A stretch of 64,000 nucleotides of DNA from Arcuatula senhousia (GCA_963971305.1 OZ020307.1:9375501-9439500); one strand, 5' to 3'; numbered from the stretch's first letter, positions 42,930 through 53,875 are shown. Made by a program: numbers and translations. Notes: generated by a model not told the origin, from the sequence alone.

Positions 42930-43335
42930 GTGATTATTTTACTTCGAGAGTTTGTTCTTAGTTTTAATAAGATTACCTGTTTGGCCATATTCCTTCTATA
43001 ACTTATAACATATTGGTCTTTTGACTAATACTCTGAGAGTTTCTGGTAAATCTTCTAATTCTTAAGGCTGCCTCTATGATTAAATGAATAATTTATGAAA
43101 GGATATGGAGTATATATATGAGCATTAGACCACAACACATTTGTTAACTCCAACTGCAATTTATTTTCATGAGCTGTATGGCCATTTTGGAAAATTATTC
43201 CTCATCAGCAAACAAAGGAAATCCACGTTAAGTGCAAAACTACGATCGCGGGAGTTAAACCTTAGGTTTTCGAATTTACATAATTTAGATAGTGGTTAAA
43301 ACAAAGTGTGCACATGAGAAGTAATCTCATGTACA
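42930..43335. other. Unassigned sequence
   Basis: No gene or recognised repeat before the TIR element at 43340. Confidence 0.4.
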
Positions 43336-43339
43336 AGTA

Positions 43340-44217
43340 CAGTCGAACCTCGTTAACTCGAAGTCGAGGGGACCATTGAAAAGTATTCGAGTTATCAGAG
43401 GTTCGACTCATCCAAGTTAAGAATAAACTCGAAGTGGAACCTTCCGTCGCTTGTTTTATGTACATATCTTCCATGTCTAGATGTATTTCGTATTTTGTGT
43501 GTTTGAAGACGTGTCATTGTGTCAAGAGAATACTTTGTGTGAAATAAATTATTAAATAAAAACATGTTTTGAAAATTTATTCCAATCTTGAATAAACATC
43601 ATATGATGCAATCAACCATATTCAAACATTGAAAATACAAAATATGTTACGAAACGAATTAACATGTGTGATGTAAGTCACTGGTTATTGTGAGAGTAAA
43701 GTTGAGTTTCTTCTTGAGATGACGCCGATTTATTTTATTTTATTAAAAATGTCAATTAATCATTGTTATTTATGTATTGAAACGAAAACATCATTATAAT
43801 ACCGGCTTTAACAATTAAATTCGTCTCCTCAGATTACAACTAACCATGATGTGTAAAACGCTTGGGTGATCAGATCAAACAGTTTCACATGAATACACAC
43901 GTGTCCAATCATTAAATAAACAACTCATGATCATGATTAACACCTTTTGAAGCCATACAGCGCGGTCACGAATCAATTAAAATGACATCAAAGAAATTGA
44001 AAAGTCGACTTCGACTAATCAGGGTTAATTACTATTATTTTCCAAGCGTGGGGACTGTCAACATACCTCGACTAAACCGAGATTTCGAACTATCAGAGTT
44101 CGAGTAATCAAAGGTAAAAATGCATTGGGTTAATGGGAATATTGCCGGGACTTTCAAAATAGTTCGAGTAAACCGAGTATTCGAATAATCCGAGTTCGAC
44201 ACATCGAGGTTCGACTA
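43340..44217. mobile_element. pogo/Tigger-like non-autonomous DNA transposon
   Basis: Left end CAGTCGAACCTCGTTAACTC follows a TA dinucleotide; right end CGAGGTTCGACTA precedes TA. Subterminal TTCGAGTTAT/ATTCGAATAATCCGAG blocks repeat near both ends. The CAGTCGAACCTCG terminus and TA target duplication are typical of pogo/Tigger-type elements (Tc1/mariner superfamily). The 880-bp interior has no transposase-like frame, so it would need an enzyme in trans. Confidence 0.82.
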
Positions 44218-44389
44218 TACATCATATCTAAAAAATAAGAGCATAAATGTCAACCTTTTCATCTTAAAAGATTGAAAGGTAGAAAAACATAATTTTAAAA
44301 TTCTATACCACTGCAGATAATAGTTTTTCATAGGAATTGGTTTGTTTTCCTTCCCAGCATATGAAACACTGAAATGAAAATTACAATAA

Positions 44390-44535
44390 ACCAAAATTAC
44401 TACAAAGTTCCACAAATTAATTTTGTTTCCGCCTGACGCGCGTTTCATCTATTCGGGACTCATCAGAGGCACTCTACACAAAATACTTGAAAAAAAATAA
44501 ATACTATATATGATGAAGAGCAAAGAACAATGAAA
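44390..44535 (-). mobile_element. Hammerhead repeat family 1, partial copy
   Basis: Contains the ribozyme junction plus about 50 bp each side (ACTACAAAGTTCCACAAATT; AATACTATATATGATGAAGA; AAAGAACAATGAAACC), then ends. Confidence 0.75.
44425..44478 (-). ncRNA. Hammerhead ribozyme, intact core (family 1)
   Basis: Minus strand: TGCCT, CTGATGA, stem II GTC/GAT (one G-U), GAAA, C(GCGC)G, GTC, AGGCG. The core is complete and stem I pairs TGCCT with AGGCG (one G-U). The rest of the repeat unit is mostly gone. Confidence 0.82.
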
Positions 44536-44539
44536 CCAA

Positions 44540-45165
44540 AAAACTATATTTTGACTTAATTTGCAGTCAGTTTTTTATATTGTTTGAACACCCAAGCACG
44601 CAAGAAAAAAAAATATGTTTCTTGTTCATGCGTATATCTTCTTGTAATTGACGACATCTTTTTTTTAAATTTGAATCAAGACAAGCAAAAGTAGAATTAT
44701 ATTCCATATTTTGCAATTGATTCCGTTATTACCAGGGGACTAAATACTTATAAAAAGATTTGCATTAATACTACAAGGACATTACTAATCGTCTATGAGC
44801 TTTAGAAATCGCCTGAGATGAATTGTTTGTTTTAATTGATAATACACAATGGAACAAGTTGTTCATTATCTGTCAGTGTTGACATCCGCTGAGAAAATAG
44901 ATTGCATGAAAATAACACTGCGCTTAACAGTTTTATAAATGCAGTTACCGTTTTTAGTTTTTTATATATTACAAGCAATTAGAAAATGTCAGCATTTATA
45001 ATAAAATGATTATCATGTTTCCAGAGACCATTTATAAAAAAAAACAGGATTTGTGTTTTATTATCATTTCATGTTGATCCCCCCTGACATTAAAAAATCG
45101 TGCTGCTTGTACATAAACAAATAAGTACCAAACGTATCTGCCAAAAGGAGTCTTTCTTGAAACTG
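44540..45165. other. Unassigned AT-rich sequence
   Basis: No supported gene. Confidence 0.4.
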
Positions 45166-45169
45166 TAAT

Positions 45170-45265
45170 TTTTTAGCGGTATCAATTCTGACTTTGAGTC
45201 TAAAATAAGCAAACCGCGCGCCAGGCGTGGCAAAATTGATTTCTTGGAACAATGATGTAGTTTTT
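45170..45265 (+). repeat. Degenerate hammerhead repeat family 1 fragment
   Basis: Plus strand CTGACTTTGAGTC, TAAAATAAGC, AAACCGCGCGCCAGGCGTGG, CAAAATTGATTTCTTGGAAC. It parallels core, stem II, GAAA and stem I, but CTGATGA, GAAA and GTC are all mutated. Confidence 0.65.
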
Positions 45266-45269
45266 ATAG

Positions 45270-45890
45270 TCAGCTTGTTGCAAGAAGGTGATTGGAGACT
45301 GCTAATCTGGGATGAATGCTGCTAGCTTCTGTTTTAATCTATATGCTTTTATATTGGTTTTGATTTATGAATGCTTAGACAAATCTATTCTTTACTATTG
45401 TATGTAAATTTGGATACTCTCTAAGAATTGCTAGCCGGGGGAATCTTTCAACAAATCGTTGTTCCTTCTTTTCCTTGCTCGAAAATCAGTTCAAGTATTG
45501 CAGCAAAGTTTCAATTTTAAAGAATGAGCGTTTTTATATATTTTACATGAGCTTATCATAGAAGACATCTCAGTTTGGACATAAATCATATGAACAGCAT
45601 CATTTTACACAAACAACAATCTGATCAACTGCTGTTTTAAAAAATTATATGCCAATGATTTCTTCAAACTTCTGTTAGTTAAGTTTACTAAATCATACAT
45701 AGACTAAACACTGACAGATTTTTTTTTCACGTTGATAAAAGTTTCTTTTATCTATGTTTTCCACAGCTCGGTTAATCGGTTGAGTATACCTGCTTTGTTA
45801 GTAAAAAGTTGTCTTTATCATTGAAGAGGCAGTCGTATTCTATCGTTCCAATAACTCGTTTTATTCGAACTCATCACACTGTTTTAACCA
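45270..45890. other. Unassigned sequence
   Basis: No supported gene or repeat. Confidence 0.4.
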
Positions 45891-45894
45891 TTAG

Positions 45895-46125
45895 TAACAC
45901 AACTGTTATGCTACAGCAAACAGCAACTGCTTATTCTTTTGGTACACCCGAGTTTTCTCTTGTAATGACATGGGTTTTTTTTATTGCTTTTCAGTTGTTT
46001 TTGTGTTTTTGTGTTTATATGTTGTCTGTCTTTTTTTGTGTTGTTATATATCGTGTTTTCTCGTTTTTTTTTTTGCCTTTTCGGACTTTTGACATTCGGA
46101 AGCATCATTTGTACCTCCCCAGTGG
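45895..46125 (+). mobile_element. Penelope-like 3' UTR copy
   Basis: GTTATGCTACAGCAAACAGC, ACTGCTTATTCTTTTGG, TACACCCGAGTTTTCTCTTG, then the T/G-rich part and CCTTTTCGGACTTTTGACAT. No reverse transcriptase. The frame 45809-46174 is incidental. Confidence 0.65.
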
Positions 46126-46189
46126 TACAGCTGTATTGAATTGTCTTTTAGTTATATCTTCTCTTTTCAATTAAAATGACAAAAACGCT

Positions 46190-46435
46190 CTACACAATCA
46201 ATTTTGCTATGAATGAAGCGCTTTCGTCTATTCAAGACTCATTAGAGGTGTTCTACCAATAGAACACTATATGAATATTAGCATAGTACAATAAAACTTA
46301 AAAATGTCAAACAAAAAATAATTATGGCTAGGTTCATCCTATTTATGGGGTAGGAAGTACCTAAAGGTTTTGACAATTTTGTAAGTTGAATGGATAATTC
46401 AAAAGCTTTGAAGTGTTTTTCAACACAAAAACGAT
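46190..46435 (-). repeat. Hammerhead repeat family 1, decayed copy cut by foldback element
   Basis: Holds the degenerate ribozyme (46206-46256: minus strand CTAATGA, stem II GTCTTGAATAGAC, GAAA, then GCGCTTCA with the GTC site lost) and the flanking GGGGTAGGAAGTACCTAAAG and CAACACAAAA blocks. It stops in mid-unit where the GATATC array begins. Confidence 0.7.
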
Positions 46436-46439
46436 GATG

Positions 46440-48740
46440 CATATATAAAACATAAAAGATATCTTATTAAACAAATAAGATATCTTATTAAACAAATAAG
46501 ATATCTTATTAAACAAATAAGATATCTTATAAAACATATAAGATATTTTATAAAACAAATAAGATATCTCATAAAGTTTATAAGATATCTTACAAAAATT
46601 ATAAGATATCCTATATAAAATAATTTATAAGATATCTGATACAGTTTATAAGATATCTCATGAAGTTGATTAGAAATCTTATATATTTTATGAGATATCT
46701 TTTGAGTTAGTTTTTATAAGATATCTTTTAAGTTAGTTTTTTATAAGATATCTCATAAAGTTTACGAAATATCTTATAAACTTTATAAGATATCTTATAA
46801 CTTTTATAAGATATCATTGGATGAAATGTTCAATTTACATAGGTGTGGAAATGTACTTTAAATGTATGCAAAGACCAACATTTGTATATATTTGCACAAC
46901 ATTTCCATACATTTGTCAATCATTTACGTCGAGGAAATACTTATACTTTCTATGCTCAGGCAGAGTTGTTAGAGACCGCAATCTAAAATATATTTGAAAC
47001 CTACTTAGACATTTAGAAAGTTTAATTTTTGCATTGATTCAAAATGCTTTTAAATCTTGAGCAAATTATAACATTTCAATGGGTATGTAAATTTTAACAT
47101 TTGCAAGACATTGCCTTAGGTTATCAAACAAGTGCACACTCTGATCTTTCTATGCTCAGGCGGAGTTATTAGAGACCGCGGTTTAAAATATATTTGAAAC
47201 CTACTTGAACATTTAGAAAGATAAAATTTTGCATTTATTCCAAATGCATTTAAATCTTGTGCAAATTATAACATTTCAATGGGTCCGTAAATTTCAACAT
47301 TTACAAAACATTTGAAGATAAGCAATATGTATAAAATGTTTGAGGTATATTAAATGTATTTGAACACATTTTACATGCTTATGAATATATTTGTAACCTC
47401 TGTATCTCAAGTGTGCCCATACTACAATAACATACCATGGAAAGAAACAAATTTGCTTTGTGATGCAAGGACAGGAAAGTTTTTGAAATATTAGGCATGT
47501 ATTTATATATTGACAAGACCTATACAAATCTTTGCAAATATTATGCATACGAGTACATTTGATAATATTTGACAGAGTCGGAAATGATTTATAAACTATG
47601 ATCTATAAAACCTTTGCACATCATTGTTAAACAGATTCTAAAATTTCCAACTTTGATAAGCTTCTTTCTTGCACAAGAAATATATTGGGATAAATAAAGA
47701 TATTTGAACACTTTTAATGGCACTTTGAGCGTATTTGAAACAGCGGTCTTTCAAACCTACCCATACCCCAATAAATGTAATATGCAAAAAAATAAATTTG
47801 CTTTATAACTCGTGGATAAGAAACATATCGGAAATCAGAGGCAGTTATTCGCATAACGACACCACCTATACAAATATTTGCAAATATTATGAATAAATTT
47901 GAAAACATTTGACTATGTCGGAAATGATTTATAAATCGCGGTCTCTAAAACATTTGCATACCATCGTAAAACAGATGGTCAAATTCAATACTTTAAATTG
48001 CTTTTCTAACATAAGAAATTTAAGGGAATCAAGGACATATATTTACATAGATTTCAAACACGGTTGAAGTTATTGAAATTTAACGGCAATATTCACCTTG
48101 TCTTTGAGCATCTTAGAAATTGAATCAAATCGTAAGCACATTTGTTATTAGTTTCATCGATGTGCAAATGAATTTTGGAGCAAACGCCTTAGATTTGTCA
48201 AATCTTTGCATACATAGCCATATTTGATCAAATCGACGATTTCATCCAGTGTATCTTATAGATTATTTTATATAAGATATCTCATAATCTTAATAACATA
48301 TATAATAAACTTTATGAGATGTATTTTATGTTTGATAAGATATCTGAAATACACCCATTCATATGAGATAACTTATGTATTTAATAAGATATCTTATAAA
48401 GTATATGAGATATCTAATAAAATTTAAAAGATATCTTATATCTTTTATAAGGCCTTTTTAAAGATATCTCATGAAATTTATAAGATATCTCATATGAATC
48501 AACTTTATCAGATATCTTATAAACATTGTTTTAAGAAGATATCCCATTTTCTTTCAAAGATATCTTATAAAGTAAATAAAATATCTTAAAAAATTAATAA
48601 GATGTCTCATAAAGTTTATAAGATACCTTATAAACTTTATAAGATATCTTATAAACTTTATGAGATATCTTATAAAGTATATGAGATATCTTATAAAGTA
48701 TATGAGATATATTATAAAGTTTATGAGATATCTATAAAGA
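46440..48740. mobile_element. Large foldback element with GATATC-palindrome arrays at both ends
   Basis: Left array 46456-46815 and right array 48270-48735 are made of ATAAGATATCTTAT-type palindromes, about 20-22 bp apart, with at least a dozen GATATC cores each. Between them is 1.4 kb with internal symmetry: a 200-bp direct repeat on the left (TTTCTATGCTCAGGC at about 46948 and 47148), an about 346-bp direct repeat on the right (TATACAAAT at 47521 and 47867), and inverted matches across the middle (TGGATGAAAT near 46818 versus ATTTCATCCA at 48240; AGAGACCGCGGTTT at 47171 versus AAATCGCGGTCTCT at 47932). Non-coding; open frames in the arrays are artefacts. Confidence 0.85.
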
Positions 48741-48744
48741 GGAA

Positions 48745-49250
48745 TACATGTAAAAACGGCTTGCCATAACATTCATATTAATTCTATTGTCATTTATGAT
48801 TATCTACCGTATATATCTTTAGTCGCGCTGCTTGAGAGTAAAACATAATTTCCTACAATCTGATTGTGAGTGATTGGTCTGAAATAGCCTTTTCAGTATT
48901 TGTATTCGTATGGCATCCTGTTGTATGAATAATGATTTCCGGGATAGAGCCTCAATTATGGGGCCAGATTGCTTACACATTCGAGAGAACAACAAATACG
49001 AGAATTTCATCTTTCAGACGAGTACAAATATGTTGGTGTGTCTGACATTTTTGTCCATTTCAACAATACAATAACATATAGAGTTAGTCTTTGTTGTAAA
49101 TCTGCATAATCACGTTCCTTTGTTATAAACAAGTCGATTACATTCACATAAAGATCATACGCTGAGTTTTCTTTCCAGAGTTCTCAAAATAATCACGTTA
49201 AAAAACATTTGAACATTATAAGCCTTCGAAATAAACCTTGTTTAAAATGT
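48745..49250. other. Unassigned sequence
   Basis: No supported gene. Confidence 0.4.
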
Positions 49251-49254
49251 TCCT

Positions 49255-49385
49255 ATAGAAAAAGGCAAGAGGGACCGCTGGTCACATTAAGTCTACTGGT
49301 TTTTTTTTATTGTGAAGTTTTAAGATATCGGCTTTTATTGTGTGTAACATGGGTTTATTCCGCTTCTCATTATTTTTCAATTTGT
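49255..49385 (+). repeat. Dispersed repeat family A, diverged 3' part
   Basis: GGGACCGCTGGTCACATTAA, TCTACTGG, ATTGTGAAGTTT, GGTTTATTCCGCTTCTCATT. Confidence 0.5.
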
Positions 49386-49389
49386 TACG

Positions 49390-50605
49390 TAACTTTCCAA
49401 TACAAAAATGTCCTGAAAGAAGTTAAAAAATTAGAAATTCATTTCATGTTTCATCTTAATCAATCTATTAGTTTTAAAAGGTAAAAGACATTTAAAATTC
49501 ATATGCAATATTATTAACAAAGAGTAATTAAAACTGTTGCAATGACGTAATGTGAAGGATTCCTACATATCCCTTCCTTTTTTTAAATGTCCAACAGCTG
49601 TGTCGATCTCAATTATTGAATATGATTTTAAATTAAGGGAAATTGAATTATGCAAGATTGGTCTTTTAAATGATAAAGGTTGCAGTCCTTTCAAATTTTA
49701 ACTAGACATTACAAAACATGGTAAATCAAAGCATCTGTAACTAGTTAGCTTGTGCTTAATCATAAGGTGTAAAGGAATGTTTAATTTTTTTAAGTGGTGC
49801 TTTGACTTACTAATATGCCTGATTTTTCATTCTAGATATATGACATGCAATATAGATATAAAACTATACAAAACTTTTGTCTGCTGCATGTATATATTTG
49901 TCCATTCAAGATTATATAGCAAATTGGTCTAATCAATAAGTTAGGTTGTCACTGTGTTCATGTCTGTAAAAAATATTCCTCAAAAGCCATGCTTTAATGA
50001 ACTGCCATCTGTAGAATTACCAGATATTTTTGGGATCTTTATAAACTCATACATCAGTGCATCGATGTTAGAAAGGATGTATTACCATTGATATCATATA
50101 ATTAATGCGTGATCGTTCGTTGCACTTTCCTTGCACTTAAAACATCAAATAACATCATTTTCTTATGACAAAAACATCATCACAATGGTTTTGAATAGGA
50201 CGCTTTCAAATAGGGGTTTGTTTGTACTAGTTGTGGTACTGATAAACTGCAATAACGCTTCCCAAGAGGAGTTTTTGACAAGTATCAGTTCGTGATTTCG
50301 ATATGCTGCTTTTAGTTGGTTAACAGAATTATGACATTTCTTGTTAAAAATACTAAATCATATATAAATCAATTCAATCAACACAACATTACTTGGTTGT
50401 CGAAAATACTTTAAAAACTTCTTTCAATTATGTTTGCATCAGTACTGAAAAAAGAATATTGTTTTTTTTTTCAATAAAGATTTTTTAAAATTAAATAGAC
50501 CGTAATGCAATTTTCGAATCTAAAATATTTTTATCTAATTATCTAATAATAACTCAAACATATTTTGCTTTACATATTCTGTTCTTGTCAATGCACACCT
50601 CAATT
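49390..50605. other. Unassigned AT-rich sequence
   Basis: No supported gene or recognised repeat. Confidence 0.4.
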
Positions 50606-50611
50606 CTAGAG

Positions 50612-51258
50612 TTAAAGACATAGAACCTATCAATTTCGCAATTTTTTACATTGAATAAAAAGTACATATATTAAAAATATACTATCTAAAACTTTCCTTT
50701 ACCAACATAAAGTCAATGCATTGCAGTTTTCTATAAAATAATCCTATTTTAATTATTTGCGTTGATTAAGTATTGTCCAGCATAAATATTTACTTTTGGT
50801 AAACTGGTTGTTGTTAAACTGAGAAACAAAATGTAACCAAACGAGACGAAGAGAAGATGAAATCGGTAAATTAAGAAAAACCACTGGTGTCGGTTAAAAT
50901 CGATTCAGTTTTCTTTTTTATCAGTTTTGCTCGATTTCTTTTCCTCTTCTTACCGATTTCTGCTGCTAATTTTACTGTTTACGTTTCCTTTTGTACCGAT
51001 ATCGTTTTTGTTCCGCTCCGTTTTGTTTGGTAACTTTTCGTTTCTCAGTTTACCGTTACCCGCTAGTGTTTACATTCTATAATTAGTTTGTCCTCTTTTT
51101 TGACACTGCAGTTTTTTTTCCGTCAAACATTCTGCTTTCTGGTAGTTTTTTTTTGAAAATTTAACAGTTTCTTCAAAGGTTTTACAATGTATTCTTCAAA
51201 TAGTATGAATTTAATTATTTTTTGAAAATTGCCAAAATGATAGGTTCTATGTCTTTAA
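50612..51258. mobile_element. TIR family D element with nested inner inverted repeat
   Basis: Termini TTAAAGACATAGAACCTATC (50612) and GATAGGTTCTATGTCTTTAA (ending 51258) are exact inverses over 20 bp. Inside, AAACTGAGAAAC-AAA-GTAACCAAAC (about 50816) pairs with GTTTGGTAAC-TTTCGTTTCTCA (about 51027). The middle is rich in CGATTTC/TACCGAT words. About 647 bp, with no coding frame. Related pieces are at 11407-11695 and 14870-15073. Confidence 0.8.
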
Positions 51259-51334
51259 ATATTTGTATATTGTATTTATTTTCTCTTATTGAAAATAATG
51301 AGCTGTAGACAAACGTAAATAATTTATAAAGCTC

Positions 51335-51600
51335 AACTTTCTTGTCATTAACATAATTCTTATTTAGTATTTTAGCAGACAATTGGTATTCCGATGAGAA
51401 CTAATTGGGTGTCGTCCTTTCCCGATTCGTTGCTCACATTACAATTTAAGTCCGCATTGTTAACTGTTTTTCAGTTGTTTGTATGTTTTCTGTTTCTTCG
51501 TGTTGTTCACGTTTGTCATTTCTTTTCGTCTTTGCCTTTTCGGACTTTTGGCAATCAAATGCCCATTCATCCGTTGGTACCTCTGCTTCTTTTGTTTGAA
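51335..51600 (+). mobile_element. Penelope-like deletion derivative
   Basis: A diverged motif B region (CAATTGGTATTCCGATGAGA, read as IGIPMRTN) joins straight to the 3' UTR (TTTTCAGTTGTTTGTATG, GCCTTTTCGGACTTTTGGCA, CCGTTGGTACCTCTGCTTC). Everything between motif B and the UTR is deleted. Confidence 0.6.
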
Positions 51601-51661
51601 AGCAGTTTATTATTACCAAAATAGATGTTTTTGAATAAGTAAAAAGCAATACAGCACCAAT

Positions 51662-52085
51662 ATTCGTGTGTCATAAGTCCGAAAGGGAAACGACAACACC
51701 AGTAAACACGAACGAGAACAGCACGAAGAAACACAAAACAAAAAACTTAAGTGGTAAACATAGTGAACTGGGATGCTCCGGAAGAGTAAGCAGTTCCTGC
51801 TTGCTATAGCACACTCATATCCATCGCGCTACAAATTTCAAATTCAGTTTCAAAACCAGTAAACTAAGACAAAATAAACCCTATGAAAAACCAACATTTA
51901 CACACATCTGAGAGATTGAAATCCCCATATTTGTCTATACGCGCATGATGTCTTCCAGATTTCTTGAGTGACGACAGCAATATAACTTTGTGTTAACAAT
52001 GTTGGTGTCAGACGTGACGTTCTGCCAAGGAAATCGATGTAATTCCCGCAAGCTCTGGAGTAACAAATCAATTGTGAACAATTTC
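51662..52085 (-). mobile_element. Penelope-like element: reverse transcriptase end and 3' UTR, tail-to-tail with previous
   Basis: Minus strand: LICYSRACGNYIDFLGRTSR (about 52075-52010), ISISQMCAN-like end, then the UTR (GCTCCGGAAGAGTAAGCAGT, GTCCGAAAGGGAAACGACAA). Its 3' end faces the 3' end of 51335-51600 across about 60 bp. Confidence 0.7.
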
Positions 52086-52234
52086 TGATCAATAAATAAA
52101 ATAAAGAACTATAGTTACCTCAAAGACTATTCTGAGAAGTCGGCTTTGTTGTAAAATATTCAGAAACTAGAAAAGATCGGTAGTGCCTTTAGAATATTTC
52201 TCTATTGTAGCTACAAATTTCTCAGATTCAAGTT

Positions 52235-52345
52235 GACACTTCCTTGTTCCAAGTTGACTTTTCTTGGTTCCAAGTTGACATTTCGTACTTCAATTTACTG
52301 CAACTCGGATCTTTTTACTTCAACTTACTGCGGCTCGGAACTTTT
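52235..52345. repeat. Short tandem repeats
   Basis: CTTGGTTCCAAGTTGAC-TTT-type units (three, about 52235-52290) followed by two ACTTCAA-TTACTGC-GCTCGGA units. Local minisatellite, non-coding. Confidence 0.6.
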
Positions 52346-52384
52346 GATAATATTTGGCGTTGTTTAGCAGGTCATCAACTGACA

Positions 52385-52500
52385 CAAAATCATGTATGAG
52401 GCAGAGGTACCAATGAGGCAACCGAATGTAAAATAACCAACAGGGCAGAGACAAAACCATTAAACATCAACGAGAACAGGACGAAAAAAAAAGACAACAT
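52385..52500 (-). mobile_element. Penelope-like 3' UTR fragment
   Basis: GAGGCAGAGGTACCAATGAG, GGGCAGAGACAAAACC and ATCAACGAGAACAGGACGAA in minus-strand order. Confidence 0.55.
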
Positions 52501-52669
52501 ACTTGGACCTTTTGGTCTATTGTGTAAAAAAAATATTTGAGTTTTTTTAAATACAATGAACCAAGATGGGTGTTAATAAAACTGTTTATTCTGTTTTATT
52601 ACATCTGCATATTTCAAGGAGTAATTATTCATCAGCAGCCTTTGAACCAAAAACATAGGAATGGCGTAC

Positions 52670-53875
52670 ATCAAAGAAGCAAAGGTATACCAAAGGTGTA
52701 ATCAGTATCATAAAACCGTAAAGACAAAGACAAAACCGGCAGACAAAAATCATCACAACAAAACAAACCACATAACATAAAACACACACACACATAACAA
52801 CAAAACCTCATTCAGAAACGCGAACTCAAGTCGAAACGAGACTGAACTCATGTGCTACGGAACAGTAAGCAGTTCCTGCTTGCTATAGCACACCCGTCAC
52901 GTTGTCAAAGATCGATTAAGTGTTGGTCAAATCCGGAAAGGATGACATTACAAAACTCTATGCCAAACCAACATCTGTGCTCATCTGAGAGATAGAAATC
53001 CCGTATTTGTATACAAGCACATGATCCGTAAAATTTCTTGAGTGATGACAACAACCTGGGAGCAACGTACCCCTGTGTTAACAATTTGCTTGTCAGTCGT
53101 GTAGCTCTATCTAGGAAGTCGTTGTACTCTCCACATGCTTTGGAATAACGAATCAATTGTGATACGTAAACTCCATATGCTGGAGCGGACGGAATGTTGC
53201 TACAAAGAAAGGGAAAGTTAACTATTGGAAAGTTGAAGTCATCACGTTTGTCATAGAGCCTTGTACAAAGCCTTCCTTTTGTGTCAATTTCGAGAAATAG
53301 AACCAAATATGAAGCGGACTTCCTAGAATCTGTAGTGTCCTTTATCTCTAGTTCCTTCGGATATATGAGATGTAAATAGTCACCAAATCGAGGACTGTTT
53401 AGTAAAAGGACATCATCAATATAACGAAATGTGAGATTGAAGGATACAGCAAGTTTGCGGTCCTTTTTGTCGAGAAGTGATTGTAAGAAGTCTGCTTCAT
53501 ATGAATGAAGAAACAAATCGGCAAGCAATGGTGCACAATTTGTGCCCATTGGGATATCTATTGTTTGCTGAAAAACACGTCCACCAAACTGTACAAATAT
53601 GTTGTCGATTAGAAAGTTGAGCATTTCTATTATTTGATCTTCTGTAAATTTGTTTTTCTTGCTAGACTCTTAGATGACAAAGTAAGTCTTTTTGTAACCG
53701 ACTACCAAATACTTGTACCTGCGTTTTCTGTTCTTTTTGATAGAATGGAGATTTTCCATCAGTTCCTTAGAATTTTTGAGAATCCACATTTGATTGACGC
53801 CATTTCTAGAGTAACAACAATCGAAATACTTTTGAAGGCTTGATTTTATTGCCGTCAATATTGATGTTAACAATA
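52670..53875 (-). mobile_element. Penelope-like element with best-preserved reverse transcriptase frame
   Basis: Minus strand, 5' to 3': LTSILTAIKSSLQKYFDC and GVNQMWILKNSKELMENLHS (53873-53750), a junction that skips the motif A segment present at 41720-41850 and 55085-55210, then KRRYKYLVVGYKKTYFVI, the uninterrupted 239-codon frame (52905-53624), and the 3' UTR to about 52670. The motif A deletion removes one catalytic aspartate, so it cannot be active despite the long frame. Confidence 0.88.
52905..53624 (-). CDS. Penelope-like reverse transcriptase, partial (motif B to C-terminus)
   Basis: 239 codons with no stop. Residues 1-23 lead into motif B (IPMGTNCAPLLADLFL, about 24-39). Motif C RYIDDVLLLN has both catalytic aspartates at 70-71. 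Residues 107-135 (LVLFLEIDTKG ... YDKRDDFNF) and 140-170 (CSNIPSAPAYGVYV, IRYSKACGE) are the conserved post-palm region, and the thumb follows. The final ~35 residues are frame-shifted relative to other copies: after about residue 205 the KFYGRHH segment is replaced, because a 6-bp deletion and other changes alter it. Family members copy RNA into DNA during retrotransposition. This is part of an element lacking motif A. Confidence 0.8.
   Translation of the reverse strand: MLNFLIDNIFVQFGGRVFQQTIDIPMGTNCAPLLADLFLHSYEADFLQSLLDKKDRKLAVSFNLTFRYIDDVLLLNSPRFGDYLHLIYPKELEIKDTTDSRKSASYLVLFLEIDTKGRLCTRLYDKRDDFNFPIVNFPFLCSNIPSAPAYGVYVSQLIRYSKACGEYNDFLDRATRLTSKLLTQGYVAPRLLSSLKKFYGSCACIQIRDFYLSDEHRCWFGIEFCNVILSGFDQHLIDL

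Noticed and set aside
43185..43225. CTGATGA word on the minus strand near a CATACAGCTCAT block, suggesting another hammerhead
   Set aside because: No stem II/GAAA arrangement or stem I pairing could be found. A chance heptamer.
46361..46558. Open frame of repeated YKISYLFNKIS-type peptides, and similar frames at 48224-48427 and 48554-48772
   Set aside because: They are translations of the GATATC palindrome arrays; the periodic peptide is a by-product of the DNA repeat.
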